Virus record (IMG/VR): IMGVR_UViG_3300010354_000480
Location: 1-27,955 of that record
Direction: 5' to 3' (one strand)
DNA length: 27,955 nucleotides
DNA from: a virus
Under the pieces are notes generated by a model. That model was not told the origin of the DNA, ran no database searches, and worked only from the letters and a program-made list of their open reading frames with translations. The position numbers and the translations under genes are program-made. This document shows positions 7,010 to 13,249 of the stretch, one piece after another. How positions within the stretch are numbered: position 1 is the first letter of the stretch; the number at the start of each line of letters is the position of its first letter.

Positions 7010-7474
7010 ATGGATATCTTTACTTATAAGCCTGAAGATGAGAAACTTTATAATAATTTTATTGAAAAACTTAATATTGGTGGCGAGTCAGAATGCTGGA
7101 CAAATTGGACAGGTTATATTAATAAAGTTCACAAGCGACCAATGTTTTGGTTTCAAGGCAAATGGACACCTGCCGCAAGAGCAGCAATGTATTTTAAACA
7201 AGGATATGTTACCGAAGGTCTGCATGTGTGCCATGACCCTGTTATTTGTAACAATACTCTTTGTTTAAATCCTTTTCATTTGCGCGAAGACACACCATCA
7301 GCTAACTGTAGAGATTTGCTTGTCACGGGCAATCATAATAATAAAAGAAAAACTCATTGTCCAAAAAAACATGAATATTCTGAAGAAAACACTTACTACT
7401 ATAAGAACAAGAGATTTTGCAAGACATGCAAAGTAGAACAATTAAAAAACAGAAGAAAAAAGAAGGAGCAATAA
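7010..7474 (+). CDS. HNH endonuclease with C-terminal Cys-rich motif
   Basis: The 154-residue protein resembles the HNH_3 family: ECWTNWTGYINKVHKRPMFW (from about residue 28), AARAAMYFKQGYVTEGLHVC, then HDPVICNNTLCLNPFHLRED with the metal-binding Cys/His/Asn core (about residues 72-95) and SANCRDLLVTGNHNN. A second zinc-like module follows: THCPKKHEYSEENT and RFCKTCKVEQLKNR, found at the end of many phage HNH proteins. It is most probably a homing endonuclease. It lies between small ORFs, one base after the previous stop. It is unrelated in detail to the HNH protein at 2788, so the two are separate insertions. Confidence 0.85.
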   Translation: MDIFTYKPEDEKLYNNFIEKLNIGGESECWTNWTGYINKVHKRPMFWFQGKWTPAARAAMYFKQGYVTEGLHVCHDPVICNNTLCLNPFHLREDTPSANCRDLLVTGNHNNKRKTHCPKKHEYSEENTYYYKNKRFCKTCKVEQLKNRRKKKEQ

Positions 7475-7475
7475 C

Positions 7476-7589
7476 TTGAACGAAACAGTTACATACGCAG
7501 GAGTTGTTTGGATGATAAGTGGTTGGGTTGTTGGTAGAATCATTGGTATGTTTATTATTAGAAGAATGGATAAGAACAATGTTAAGTGA
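7476..7589 (+). CDS. Tiny single-span membrane protein
   Basis: A 37-residue ORF starting with TTG at 7476, with AGGAG (7464-7468) seven bases upstream. The sequence NETVTYAGVVWMISGWVVGR is followed by IIGMFIIRRMDKNNVK: one hydrophobic segment, then a basic C-terminus, giving an N-out/C-in protein. Its end overlaps the next tiny ORF by 11 bases. Its function is unknown. Confidence 0.5.
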   Translation: MNETVTYAGVVWMISGWVVGRIIGMFIIRRMDKNNVK

Positions 7590-7674
7590 GATTATATTCA
7601 TAACTGTTATATTTACTACAGTTGCCGTCACTATTAAAGGTTGTTGCGGGATTTTAGGAAAGTTAATTAAATGA
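7579..7674 (+). CDS. Tiny single-span membrane protein
   Basis: A 31-residue ORF, MLSEIIFITVIFTTVAVTIK followed by GCCGILGKLIK: one N-terminal hydrophobic helix, a Cys pair and a basic end. It overlaps the previous ORF and the ATG of the glycosyltransferase gene (ATGA overlap at 7671-7674), so coupled translation is likely. Function is unknown. Confidence 0.5.
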   Translation: MLSEIIFITVIFTTVAVTIKGCCGILGKLIK

Positions 7675-9443
7675 AGGTTGCAGTTGTAAGTATAATGAAA
7701 AATGAAGCCAAGCATATTAAAACTTGGGCTGAGTCTTGTGCAGATGCTGACTATCGTATCCTATTGGATACAGGTTCGCATGATAATTCTGTTGCTTTGG
7801 CTAAAGAGCTTGGTGTCATTGTTCATGAGAAGGTCATTGACCCTTGGCACTTTGCTCGTGCGCGCAATCACCTACTTGACCTTATTCCAGAGGATGTGGA
7901 TTGGATTATAAATCTTGATGTTGACGAAGTGCTGGGCCGTGGTTGGTACGATGCGTTGAAGGGCGTACCAACCGACGGTTCAGTAAACAGACCAAGATAC
8001 GGCTACACTTGGAATTGGAAACGCTTTGAACCTAATGAAAAAGGTGAAGTGGATGTCTGGAAGACCATAGAATCAGGTGAGCCTGGTGTGTTTTATCATG
8101 GCGATAAGATAACTGGACGCTTTAGTCATCGTTGGCAGAATGCCGTCCATGAAGTCAATGTTACACAACCTGGTTTTGAAGAGCGTCAAACATTTGTAGA
8201 AGGTATCAAGATATACCATTTTGCTGATAATACTAAGAGTCGTGGTTCTTACTTGCCATTGTTGTTGCAAGACGTCGCAGAGAATCCTAACAATGATAGA
8301 AACGTCTATTATTGTGCCCGTGAACTGTTCTTTTATGGTAGACATGAAGAGTCTATTGCGATGTTTAAACGCCATTTGGTTATGCCGGAATCTGTTTGGG
8401 GACCAGAGCGTGCATGGTCGATGCGTTACTTAGCTAAGATGATTCCACATGAGGCAGAACACTGGCATCTACGTGCTTGTGCAGAATACAAAGAGGGTGC
8501 AGAAGTATGGACAGACCTTGCTAAATATTATTATAGTAAAGAAGATTGGTTCAGCATGTTTTATGCGGCCAAACGTGCACTGACATGCCAACTGTACAAG
8601 GGTTTGTATTTAACTGAACCTGATGCGTATGGTTGGTGGCCACAAGATATGGTTGCTCTGTCTGCATACAGACTAGGTTATTTTAAAGAAGCTTTGCACC
8701 ATGGCCAGATTGCCGTTGACCTGAACCCTGATGACCAAAGATTAAAGGATAATTTAATTTGGTATAAGAAGGCTCTAGCAGGCGTTACAGTCGTTATCCC
8801 TACCAAGAGTAACATATCGGGTCTAACTACGCTCATAAGCGTTCTAATGAGCTCTGAGGGGGTGTCTAGGGTCATTGTCGTGGGTGACGGCACTGAAACA
8901 GCCCCAATGTTAAATTGTCTACCATCATCTATTATTAAAACCTACGTACCAAGAGGTGCTGGCATCTCAGCCATGTGGAACCATGGCATGCAGTTAGCCA
9001 CTCCAGGTAATCATGTATTGTTTATGAATGACGATGTAACCATAGATGCAAACACAGTATCAGGATTGATGACAGCCTTAGCAGAAGACTCTCGCATCGG
9101 TTTGGTATGCCCTAAATATGCTGGTGACAGTGATGTTGATATTATTAGTCACTCTACATGTCGTGGAAGATATGATGGGACTGGTGGCATGGCTGGCTTT
9201 GCAATGATGCTAGCTGGTGATTTGGTACCACAGTTCCGCTTTGATGAGCGCATGATGTGGTGGTTTTCGGATGATGACCTAGTCAATTGGGTTAACAAGA
9301 AAGCTAATCGTTTATGTGTTATATCAGCCAAGGCTAGATGTAAGCATGCTCACAGTGTTACTATCACCAGTGACCCACCTGCAAACTTTAACAAACAAGT
9401 AGAAATAGATAGACAAATCTTTGAACAGAAATGGAGTGCATGA
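7671..9443 (+). CDS. Double-domain family-2 glycosyltransferase
   Basis: A 590-residue protein with two GT-A modules. The N-terminal one starts MKVAVVSIMKNEAKHIKTWA and continues DYRILLDTGSHDNS, with the metal-binding Asp-X-Asp in NLDVDEVL (residues 83-85); this is the family of glycosyltransferases that add a sugar to a peptide or glycan acceptor. The middle (about 200-370) is helical and repeat-like, of the TPR type. The second module begins VTVVIPTKSN (about 372), has FMNDDV (about 451-455) and FSDDDL (about 532-537). It lacks membrane spans, so it should act in the cytosol. With the methyltransferase that overlaps its stop, it may modify virion proteins or host glycans; the acceptor is unknown. 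Confidence 0.88.
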   Translation: MKVAVVSIMKNEAKHIKTWAESCADADYRILLDTGSHDNSVALAKELGVIVHEKVIDPWHFARARNHLLDLIPEDVDWIINLDVDEVLGRGWYDALKGVPTDGSVNRPRYGYTWNWKRFEPNEKGEVDVWKTIESGEPGVFYHGDKITGRFSHRWQNAVHEVNVTQPGFEERQTFVEGIKIYHFADNTKSRGSYLPLLLQDVAENPNNDRNVYYCARELFFYGRHEESIAMFKRHLVMPESVWGPERAWSMRYLAKMIPHEAEHWHLRACAEYKEGAEVWTDLAKYYYSKEDWFSMFYAAKRALTCQLYKGLYLTEPDAYGWWPQDMVALSAYRLGYFKEALHHGQIAVDLNPDDQRLKDNLIWYKKALAGVTVVIPTKSNISGLTTLISVLMSSEGVSRVIVVGDGTETAPMLNCLPSSIIKTYVPRGAGISAMWNHGMQLATPGNHVLFMNDDVTIDANTVSGLMTALAEDSRIGLVCPKYAGDSDVDIISHSTCRGRYDGTGGMAGFAMMLAGDLVPQFRFDERMMWWFSDDDLVNWVNKKANRLCVISAKARCKHAHSVTITSDPPANFNKQVEIDRQIFEQKWSA

Positions 9444-9940
9444 TGCACCAAGCAGTAACCGATTGGGTATTTCCAGCTTTTCATAATTGGAGAGATGGCA
9501 GAACTCATTTAAGAGTACTGGAGATTGGTTCTCTTGACATCAATGGCAGTGTTCGTTCTATCTTTACTCCTTTTGCCGAGAAGTATATTGGCATAGATAC
9601 ACAGTCTGGACCAGGTGTAGATATTGTGACAAGTGCCACAGAATATCTTAATCCAGGATATTTTGATGTTGTTGTATGTGCTGAGGTGTTTGAGCATACT
9701 CCTGAATGGAAAAAGATTATTAATAATTCTTATGTTAATTTAATGGATGGCGGCATTTTTATCGCTACTATGGCAGGTGAGGGCAGATATCCTCATTCGG
9801 CCATTGACGAGAACCCGATTAGAGACTGGGAACATTACTCAAATATTGGTTGGTGGGAATTAAAACAAGCCCTAAAAGCCTTTAAAACAAAGGAAGTTAA
9901 CGTACTTGGCACCGATACACGATGCCACGCAATAAAATAA
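9440..9940 (+). CDS. Class I SAM-dependent methyltransferase
   Basis: About 166 residues. The SAM-binding motif I is LRVLEIGSLDINGSV, followed by the acidic-loop strand YIGIDTQSGPGVDIV, then FDVVVCAEVFEHTPEWKKII (motif IV plus the HxP segment) and LMDGGIFIATMAGEG. This is the pattern of small Methyltransf_11/23-type enzymes. Two start codons in tandem, ATGATG at 9440-9445, overlap the glycosyltransferase stop; GGAG at 9433-9436 is well placed for the second. The tandem arrangement suggests methylation of a sugar added by the neighbour, or of a related metabolite. The DNA-methylase motif is absent. Confidence 0.85.
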   Translation: MMHQAVTDWVFPAFHNWRDGRTHLRVLEIGSLDINGSVRSIFTPFAEKYIGIDTQSGPGVDIVTSATEYLNPGYFDVVVCAEVFEHTPEWKKIINNSYVNLMDGGIFIATMAGEGRYPHSAIDENPIRDWEHYSNIGWWELKQALKAFKTKEVNVLGTDTRCHAIK

Positions 9941-9974
9941 GGGAAAAAAACTTACTATAGATAGGAACGTATTT

Positions 9975-10145
9975 ATGTATTACGAAAGACTAAAAGAAAC
10001 AGATAAAAAGCTAGAAGCCATCGAAGCATGGCAAAAGAAGAAATTAATAAAGCTGTACGAAAAATCAGAAAAGAAAGTCATGAAGGTGTTTAAAAAACTA
10101 GGCGCCTCAATACCTGAGGAGGTAAAGAATAATGTCAGAAAATAA
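9975..10145 (+). CDS. Small Lys-rich helical protein
   Basis: A 56-residue ORF beginning MYYERLKETDKKLEAIEAWQ and continuing KKKLIKLYEKSEKKVMKVFK, with AGGA upstream at suitable distance. It is strongly charged, helical and ends inside the next gene, overlapping by 14 bases. The sequence contains the strong ribosome binding site for that next gene. No family is recognised; a coiled-coil accessory protein is likely. Confidence 0.6.
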   Translation: MYYERLKETDKKLEAIEAWQKKKLIKLYEKSEKKVMKVFKKLGASIPEEVKNNVRK

Positions 10146-10413
10146 AGCAATAATGGTTCAGGTTGCTGGCAAGATTGCTGGTGAACTAGTTGCTTCAATG
10201 CAATTACGTAACACTGCAGACGTCATGGAATCTTTTAATGAAGTCTTCAGCCGTGTGCTGATTGCCATGGATGCAACGATTAACACAAAAGAAGATAAGA
10301 CAACGAAGGGTGGACGCAAGATACCAGTACTCAGCCAGGATGAAATCCAAATGAGATTGAATCAAAAACTGCAAGCTGGAACTGCTGTTACAACTAACTT
10401 AACACACTTCTAA
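10132..10413 (+). CDS. Conserved-looking small phage protein, function unknown
   Basis: A 93-residue protein behind a strong ribosome binding site (GAGGAGG, about 10115-10121). Residues 1-55 are predicted helical (IMVQVAGKIAGELVASMQLR, TADVMESFNEVFSRVLIAMD); residues 60-75 are basic and polar, followed by SQDEIQMRLNQKLQ. It has no membrane span, Cys or catalytic motif. It is the second in the overlapping chain 9975-12265. Function is unknown. Confidence 0.7.
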   Translation: MSENKAIMVQVAGKIAGELVASMQLRNTADVMESFNEVFSRVLIAMDATINTKEDKTTKGGRKIPVLSQDEIQMRLNQKLQAGTAVTTNLTHF

Positions 10414-10414
10414 A

Positions 10415-10600
10415 ATGAAGCGTTATATTAAAAAGTTTTTAAATATAACTGGAGGGCTGGCATTTACATTTGCTGGTTCTACAGTTGTATTTATAACTTT
10501 ATCTGGTCATACGAGAAAGACCGCAATGATAGTTACAGGCTTGGCTGTATTGGTTCATTATATTTATGAAATGTCGAAGGGAGAAGAAGATGCCGAGTAA
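10415..10600 (+). CDS. Small two-span membrane protein
   Basis: A 61-residue protein with two hydrophobic segments (about 10-32, GGLAFTFAGSTVVFITL, and 37-52, AMIVTGLAVLVHYIYEM) joined by SGHTRK, a basic N-terminus and an acidic C-terminus (SKGEEDAE). The topology resembles small class II holins, but a holin-like protein with better family resemblance lies at 12983. It could be an antiholin or an unrelated membrane protein. It overlaps the start of the nuclease gene by 11 bases. Confidence 0.6.
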   Translation: MKRYIKKFLNITGGLAFTFAGSTVVFITLSGHTRKTAMIVTGLAVLVHYIYEMSKGEEDAE

Positions 10601-11040
10601 ACAAGCAAAGGGTCATGTTCCCAGCCATGACGTTGAATACAAAGCTGGCAGGCGTGTTAATTGGAAAAATGATTTAGCTGTTGGTCACAAGGGTGAAAAG
10701 ATATTTCAACGGCTTTTTAGATTCACTTGATGGAGAGTTATTTGAAATTAAATATGACCAGTATCGCAACGGCAGGATGGTCGTAGAGATAGAACAAAAT
10801 CCAAACGGTAAAGGCTGGAAACCTAGTGGTTTATCAGTCACAAAAGCTAAGTGGTTTATTTATGTTTTCTCTGCACAAGCATTTATTGCAGTTGAAGTTG
10901 CAAGATTAAAAAAATATCTAGAAATAAATAATAAGATTCCAGTAAAAGAATTTGCTAAGTTTTCTGCAAATCCAACTAAAGGTTATTTATTATTTCCAGA
11001 AGATGTAAGTAAGTTATTAAGTTCCGATTTATATGATTAA
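10590..11040 (+). CDS. PD-(D/E)XK-like nuclease read through a +1 frameshift at CGG
   Basis: ATG 10590, behind GGGAG, reads 40 codons (MPSKQAKGHVPSHDVEYKAG, then DLAVGHKGEKIFQ) and reaches CGG at 10710-10712. Continuing in that frame stops at TGA 10728 after 46 residues. Skipping the C at 10710 gives GFLDSLDGELFEIKYD and continues to TAA 11038-11040, for 149 residues. The joined protein has the Glu of HKGE, then FEIKYD (the E-X-K motif), RNGRMVVEIEQNPNG, GWKPSGLSVTKAKWFIYVF and VARLKKYL, a pattern of restriction-endonuclease-fold phage nucleases. A later TTG start (10681) would lose the first catalytic helix. It lies one ribosome binding site before the endolysin gene. A plain frameshift mutation or sequence error are alternatives. 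Confidence 0.7.
10710..10712 (+). promoter_or_regulatory. Proposed +1 frameshift site, CGG (nuclease)
   Basis: Zero frame reads CAA CGG CTT TTT AGA; the shifted reading is CAA, skip C, GGC TTT TTA GAT. The following TTTTT run is a second place where a base could be lost, but the CGG position gives the better family match (GFLDSL). Confidence 0.6.
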
Positions 11041-11049
11041 GGAGAAACA

Positions 11050-11617
11050 ATGAAAGTTGATATTAAAAAACTACCAATAATAAAAGTGCAACTGTGCTCT
11101 CATTTAAAGAATGCTAAGCCTGGTGAGTTGCCAGAGAAATTGTTACGCACTATTGAAGGTAAAGGTAAGCTTCATCACTGTGCGGCGGACGCATACGAAG
11201 CCATGGATGCTGCTGCCAATGCAGATGGTATTGACCTGTCACCAACATCACAGGCTGACACCTACCGTTCACTTGCAGTGCAGGAGTATGGATTCTATCA
11301 GCGTTACACCGATGACCCAAAGCCTGCAATCATGAAGCAAAAGCCAAGGATTTACAAAGGCAAGACTTGGTATCTAAAGAAGGGCATGGCACCAATGGCT
11401 GTGCCAGGAACAAGCAACCACAACCTTGGCATCGCAGTTGACATCGCCAATGCATCAGGTAAAAGATTAGAGTGGCTTGCTGCTAACGCAACTAAGTTTG
11501 GTTTTAGTTGGGAAGTTTTACCATCAGAACCCTGGCATTTGAGGTATGTCTGCCGGAGATAATGTTCCGGAAGCTGTCAAGGCCTGGAAAGAGGCCCAGA
11601 ATGTGGTTCATGACTAA
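11050..11617 (+). CDS. M15 peptidase (VanY-type endolysin), C-terminus read through a +1 frameshift at CGG
   Basis: Zero frame gives 170 residues ending YVCRR. The catalytic domain is complete: GTSNHNLGIAVDI supplies zinc ligands H124 and D131, and SEPWHLRY supplies E160 and H163. Enzymes of this family cleave peptide cross-links or D-Ala ends of peptidoglycan. At the only in-frame CGG (11554-11556, codon 169) skipping the C gives YVCGDNVPEAVKAWKEAQ and reaches TAA 11615-11617, for 188 residues. The motif RYVxGDxVPxAV is the usual end of phage M15 endolysins. The restored stop overlaps the next ATG (ATGACTAA, 11610-11617). Both short and long forms may be active. GGAG at 11041 is the ribosome binding site. 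Confidence 0.85.
11554..11556 (+). promoter_or_regulatory. Proposed +1 frameshift site, CGG (endolysin)
   Basis: Zero frame: GTC TGC CGG AGA TAA. Shifted: GTC TGC, skip C, GGA GAT AAT. A GAGG sequence lies about nine bases upstream, which might act as an internal ribosome-anchoring site, as in prfB. No such sequence is equally placed at the other sites. Confidence 0.65.
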
Positions 11618-11997
11618 CAATAAAGATAACTCACTTTACTTTCGCGAACTTCCATTAGACACAGAAGAAATTGCACGTATACCTGACTTAACCAGGCCAG
11701 AAAGTTTTATTCAATCACTAATGCAAACTTTGCCGGGAAATGATGTATTGCCTTCTAGCGAAGAACCTTCTCCTATTAAGGAAGCATTACTCAATTCAAT
11801 GGAGTTAATGACAGACCAAGATAAATTTATTATTGACGCAGTTTATTGGGAAATGATTACGTTTGAAGAACTTGGTAATAGGCTGCGGAGTGTCTACACC
11901 GCATGCTTGGAGATTAACTAGAGCAGCGGAAAAGAATCTAAAAGAATTGTTAATGATGAATACCACGCTAAGGGATTATATTTTGGATGAATTCTGA
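11610..11997 (+). CDS. Sigma-region-4-like HTH protein read through a +1 frameshift at CGG
   Basis: ATG 11610 overlaps the endolysin's restored stop. Zero frame ends at TAG 11919-11921 in the middle of an HTH domain. The residues before the break, DKFIIDAVYWEMITFEELGN, form the first half of a sigma-70 region 4-like fold. At CGG 11886-11888, skipping C gives RLGVSTPHAWRLTRAAEKNL and continues to TGA 11995-11997, for 128 residues. LGVS is the canonical turn and start of the recognition helix. The restored stop overlaps the next gene's ATG by 11 bases. The truncated form would lack its recognition helix and could be inactive or dominant-negative. A role in timing of late transcription is inference. 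The N-terminal 70 residues match no family I know. Confidence 0.8.
11886..11888 (+). promoter_or_regulatory. Proposed +1 frameshift site, CGG (HTH protein)
   Basis: Zero frame: AGG CTG CGG AGT GTC. Shifted: AGG CTG, skip C, GGA GTG TCT. There is no homopolymer here, so a simple indel error is less likely. The sequence CGGAG is shared with the endolysin site. Confidence 0.65.
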
Positions 11998-12265
11998 AGA
12001 TTGGGCTCGTAGAATATTTTCTGAATCAGAGTTAGAAGAGTTGTCTGTTACATCTGAAAAGATTGTTTATGATTCAGAGAATGGTATTGTAATTAATATT
12101 GGTTTGTCTAATGACATGTGCGTCGACTTGGTTGAAGCGTGGGCTATGAGCCATCGCGATAATTTAGAAGCTCAAATACAAATGCTTCACTTTATTGAAG
12201 GGTTTATAGATTATTTAAGAAATTATTTAGACGAAGAGAACATTCCATTTGACGAAGGCAATTAA
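11987..12265 (+). CDS. Small acidic protein, function unknown
   Basis: A 92-residue acidic protein starting MNSEDWARRIFSESELEELS. The middle (NGIVINIGLSNDMCVDLVEA) is a possible beta-alpha unit and the end (MLHFIEGFIDYLRNYLDEEN) is helical. The ATG lies within the restored end of the HTH gene (overlap 11987-11997), supporting that frame. No signal peptide or catalytic motif is visible. It could bind the HTH protein, but that is only suggested by coupling. Confidence 0.65.
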   Translation: MNSEDWARRIFSESELEELSVTSEKIVYDSENGIVINIGLSNDMCVDLVEAWAMSHRDNLEAQIQMLHFIEGFIDYLRNYLDEENIPFDEGN

Positions 12266-12277
12266 TAGCTGTATACT
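12249..12277 (+). promoter_or_regulatory. Sigma70-type promoter giving a leaderless transcript
   Basis: TTGACG (12249-12254), a 17-base spacer and TATACT (12272-12277): the best promoter in the window. The expected start point is about 12284, which is exactly the A of the ATG of the next gene. It lies across the end of the preceding gene. Confidence 0.7.
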
Positions 12278-12283
12278 TTGTAT

Positions 12284-12670
12284 ATGACAAAAGGACGCAA
12301 AAAAAAGAACACACCAAGAAGTGGTAAACTTCCCGGTGTGCCTAAATTTAAAACATGGTTTTCAGCTGGAATCTTTTTAGATGTAGTATTAAAAGATAAA
12401 AGTGAAATAGGATTAGATAATCTTGCAAGACGTTTGCAAGTTAATAAACAATATCTTAAAAAGCTCAGTAAACCTGGAGCAATGATTAGAGAATCAACAG
12501 CTGATACTTACGCTATTAGAACTGGCTATCATCCTATTATGATATGGCCTGATTGGTTTGACGAAGAACCAGAAGAAGGTTCTAGTCCAAAGAAGAGGAA
12601 ACCCCGCGCCAAGGAACAAGCCCATATCGTTTATACAGATACGACCCAACTGCCAGATTGCAATCAATAG
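12284..12670 (+). CDS. HTH-type phage DNA-binding regulator
   Basis: A 128-residue protein. Residues 1-25 are very basic (TKGRKKKNTPRSGKLPG); residues about 42-75 form an HTH (GLDNLARRLQVNKQYLKKLS), followed by STADTYAIRTGYHPIMIWPD and WF. The HPxxxWPxW end of the domain is known to me from HTH proteins of actinobacterial phages. The C-terminus is acidic then basic (DEEPEEGSSPKKRKPRAKE). I prefer ATG 12284 to the TTG two codons upstream because the promoter predicts a leaderless message there. The last 89 bases overlap the convergent lysozyme gene in antisense, a possible regulatory link. Confidence 0.7.
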   Translation: MTKGRKKKNTPRSGKLPGVPKFKTWFSAGIFLDVVLKDKSEIGLDNLARRLQVNKQYLKKLSKPGAMIRESTADTYAIRTGYHPIMIWPDWFDEEPEEGSSPKKRKPRAKEQAHIVYTDTTQLPDCNQ

Positions 12671-12986
12671 TTAATAATAAGTCAAGGTCACCCTTGCATA
12701 TTTGACGTACAGTTTGTTTGTGTACAGAGTTTATTTGTAATAGTCCTCTGTCTATGGAACCATTCTTATTAAGAGTCCATGTAACATTGCCATGCTTATC
12801 AAACTTAGCATTGATTGCTTTGATGCGGCAACCTGATTCTCTTTTGGCAATATAAATAAATTCTTCTACAGGTAATTTGTATCGTTTCAAGTGCGGCACT
12901 AACCAAGCACACGGGTCTTTAGAAGCTTGTGCAGGTACGGCGTTGCCCAAGAGCAACACGAAAGAAATGAAGATGGAACGAATCAG
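12582..12986 (-). CDS. Secreted lysozyme/transglycosylase SLT-fold enzyme with a non-ATG start
   Basis: The mature part has the SLT/lysozyme-fold signature: LPVEEFIYIAKRESGC with the probable catalytic Glu in KRESG (residue 50), SIDRGLLQINS, then CNLAVGSYLYKRYGLVPW. It cleaves the glycan strands of peptidoglycan. The upstream frame reads IRSIFISFVLLLGNAVPAQA, a signal peptide with a basic start, hydrophobic core and AQA cleavage site. The likely start is CTG 12986-12984, overlapping the holin-like stop as CTGA; an ATT codon follows directly and is the alternative. GTG 12959 would cut the signal in half. About 134 residues. Export would allow lysis without holin, or superinfection-related use. 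Confidence 0.75.
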   Translation of the reverse strand: MIRSIFISFVLLLGNAVPAQASKDPCAWLVPHLKRYKLPVEEFIYIAKRESGCRIKAINAKFDKHGNVTWTLNKNGSIDRGLLQINSVHKQTVRQICKGDLDLLLTIDCNLAVGSYLYKRYGLVPWRGVSSSLD

Positions 12987-13240
12987 TTTGCTGATTCTGC
13001 CTTTTTAGCCTTTTTATCTACAGTGCTAAATACTGCGTTAATCTCAGATACTGATAATTTGCCATCGTCCAAAAAGGCGCGAGACAATCCTTCGACTACC
13101 ACAGCAACACCACCAATGCCAGCCATAACGGCTGCCTTCCATAGTGGTACTCCAGCTATTGCACCTGCACCCATGACCGATAGTCCTGAGGCTGCAAAGG
13201 TTGCAAGTATTCTAAGAAGTATGTTTTGTAATTGGCTCAT
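12983..13240 (-). CDS. Holin-like membrane protein
   Basis: An 85-residue protein with two hydrophobic segments: about 8-30 (LLRILATFAASGLSVMGAGA) and 31-50 (GVPLWKAAVMAGIGGVAVVV), then EGLSRAFLDDGKLSVSEINA and a basic tail. The layout GAGAxxGVPxWKAAxxAGxxGVxxVxEGLxRAxLDDG strongly recalls holins of actinobacterial phages. It would make the hole or depolarise the membrane at lysis. It precedes the secreted lysozyme, and the stop/start overlap points to coupled expression. GGAGAG before ATG 13240 is the ribosome binding site. Its position directly after the ejection proteins is usual for podovirus late operons. Confidence 0.75.
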   Translation of the reverse strand: MSQLQNILLRILATFAASGLSVMGAGAIAGVPLWKAAVMAGIGGVAVVVEGLSRAFLDDGKLSVSEINAVFSTVDKKAKKAESAN

Positions 13241-13249
13241 ATTTCTCTC

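Noticed and set aside
9955-9970. TTACTATAGATAGGA resembling a T7-type promoter
   Set aside because: Partial match only; I found no clear family of similar sites in the window and no phage RNA polymerase gene is visible.
10713-10719. CTTTTTA as a slippery heptamer for the nuclease frameshift
   Set aside because: Possible on its own, and loss of one T would restore the frame, but the two other genes have no such run while all three have CGG. I keep it as an alternative explanation for this one gene.
11508-11610. Upstream start for the HTH protein inside the endolysin gene
   Set aside because: The stretch before ATG 11610 reads as basic noise, and it is exactly the region used by the restored endolysin frame. 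ATG 11610 overlaps that stop neatly.
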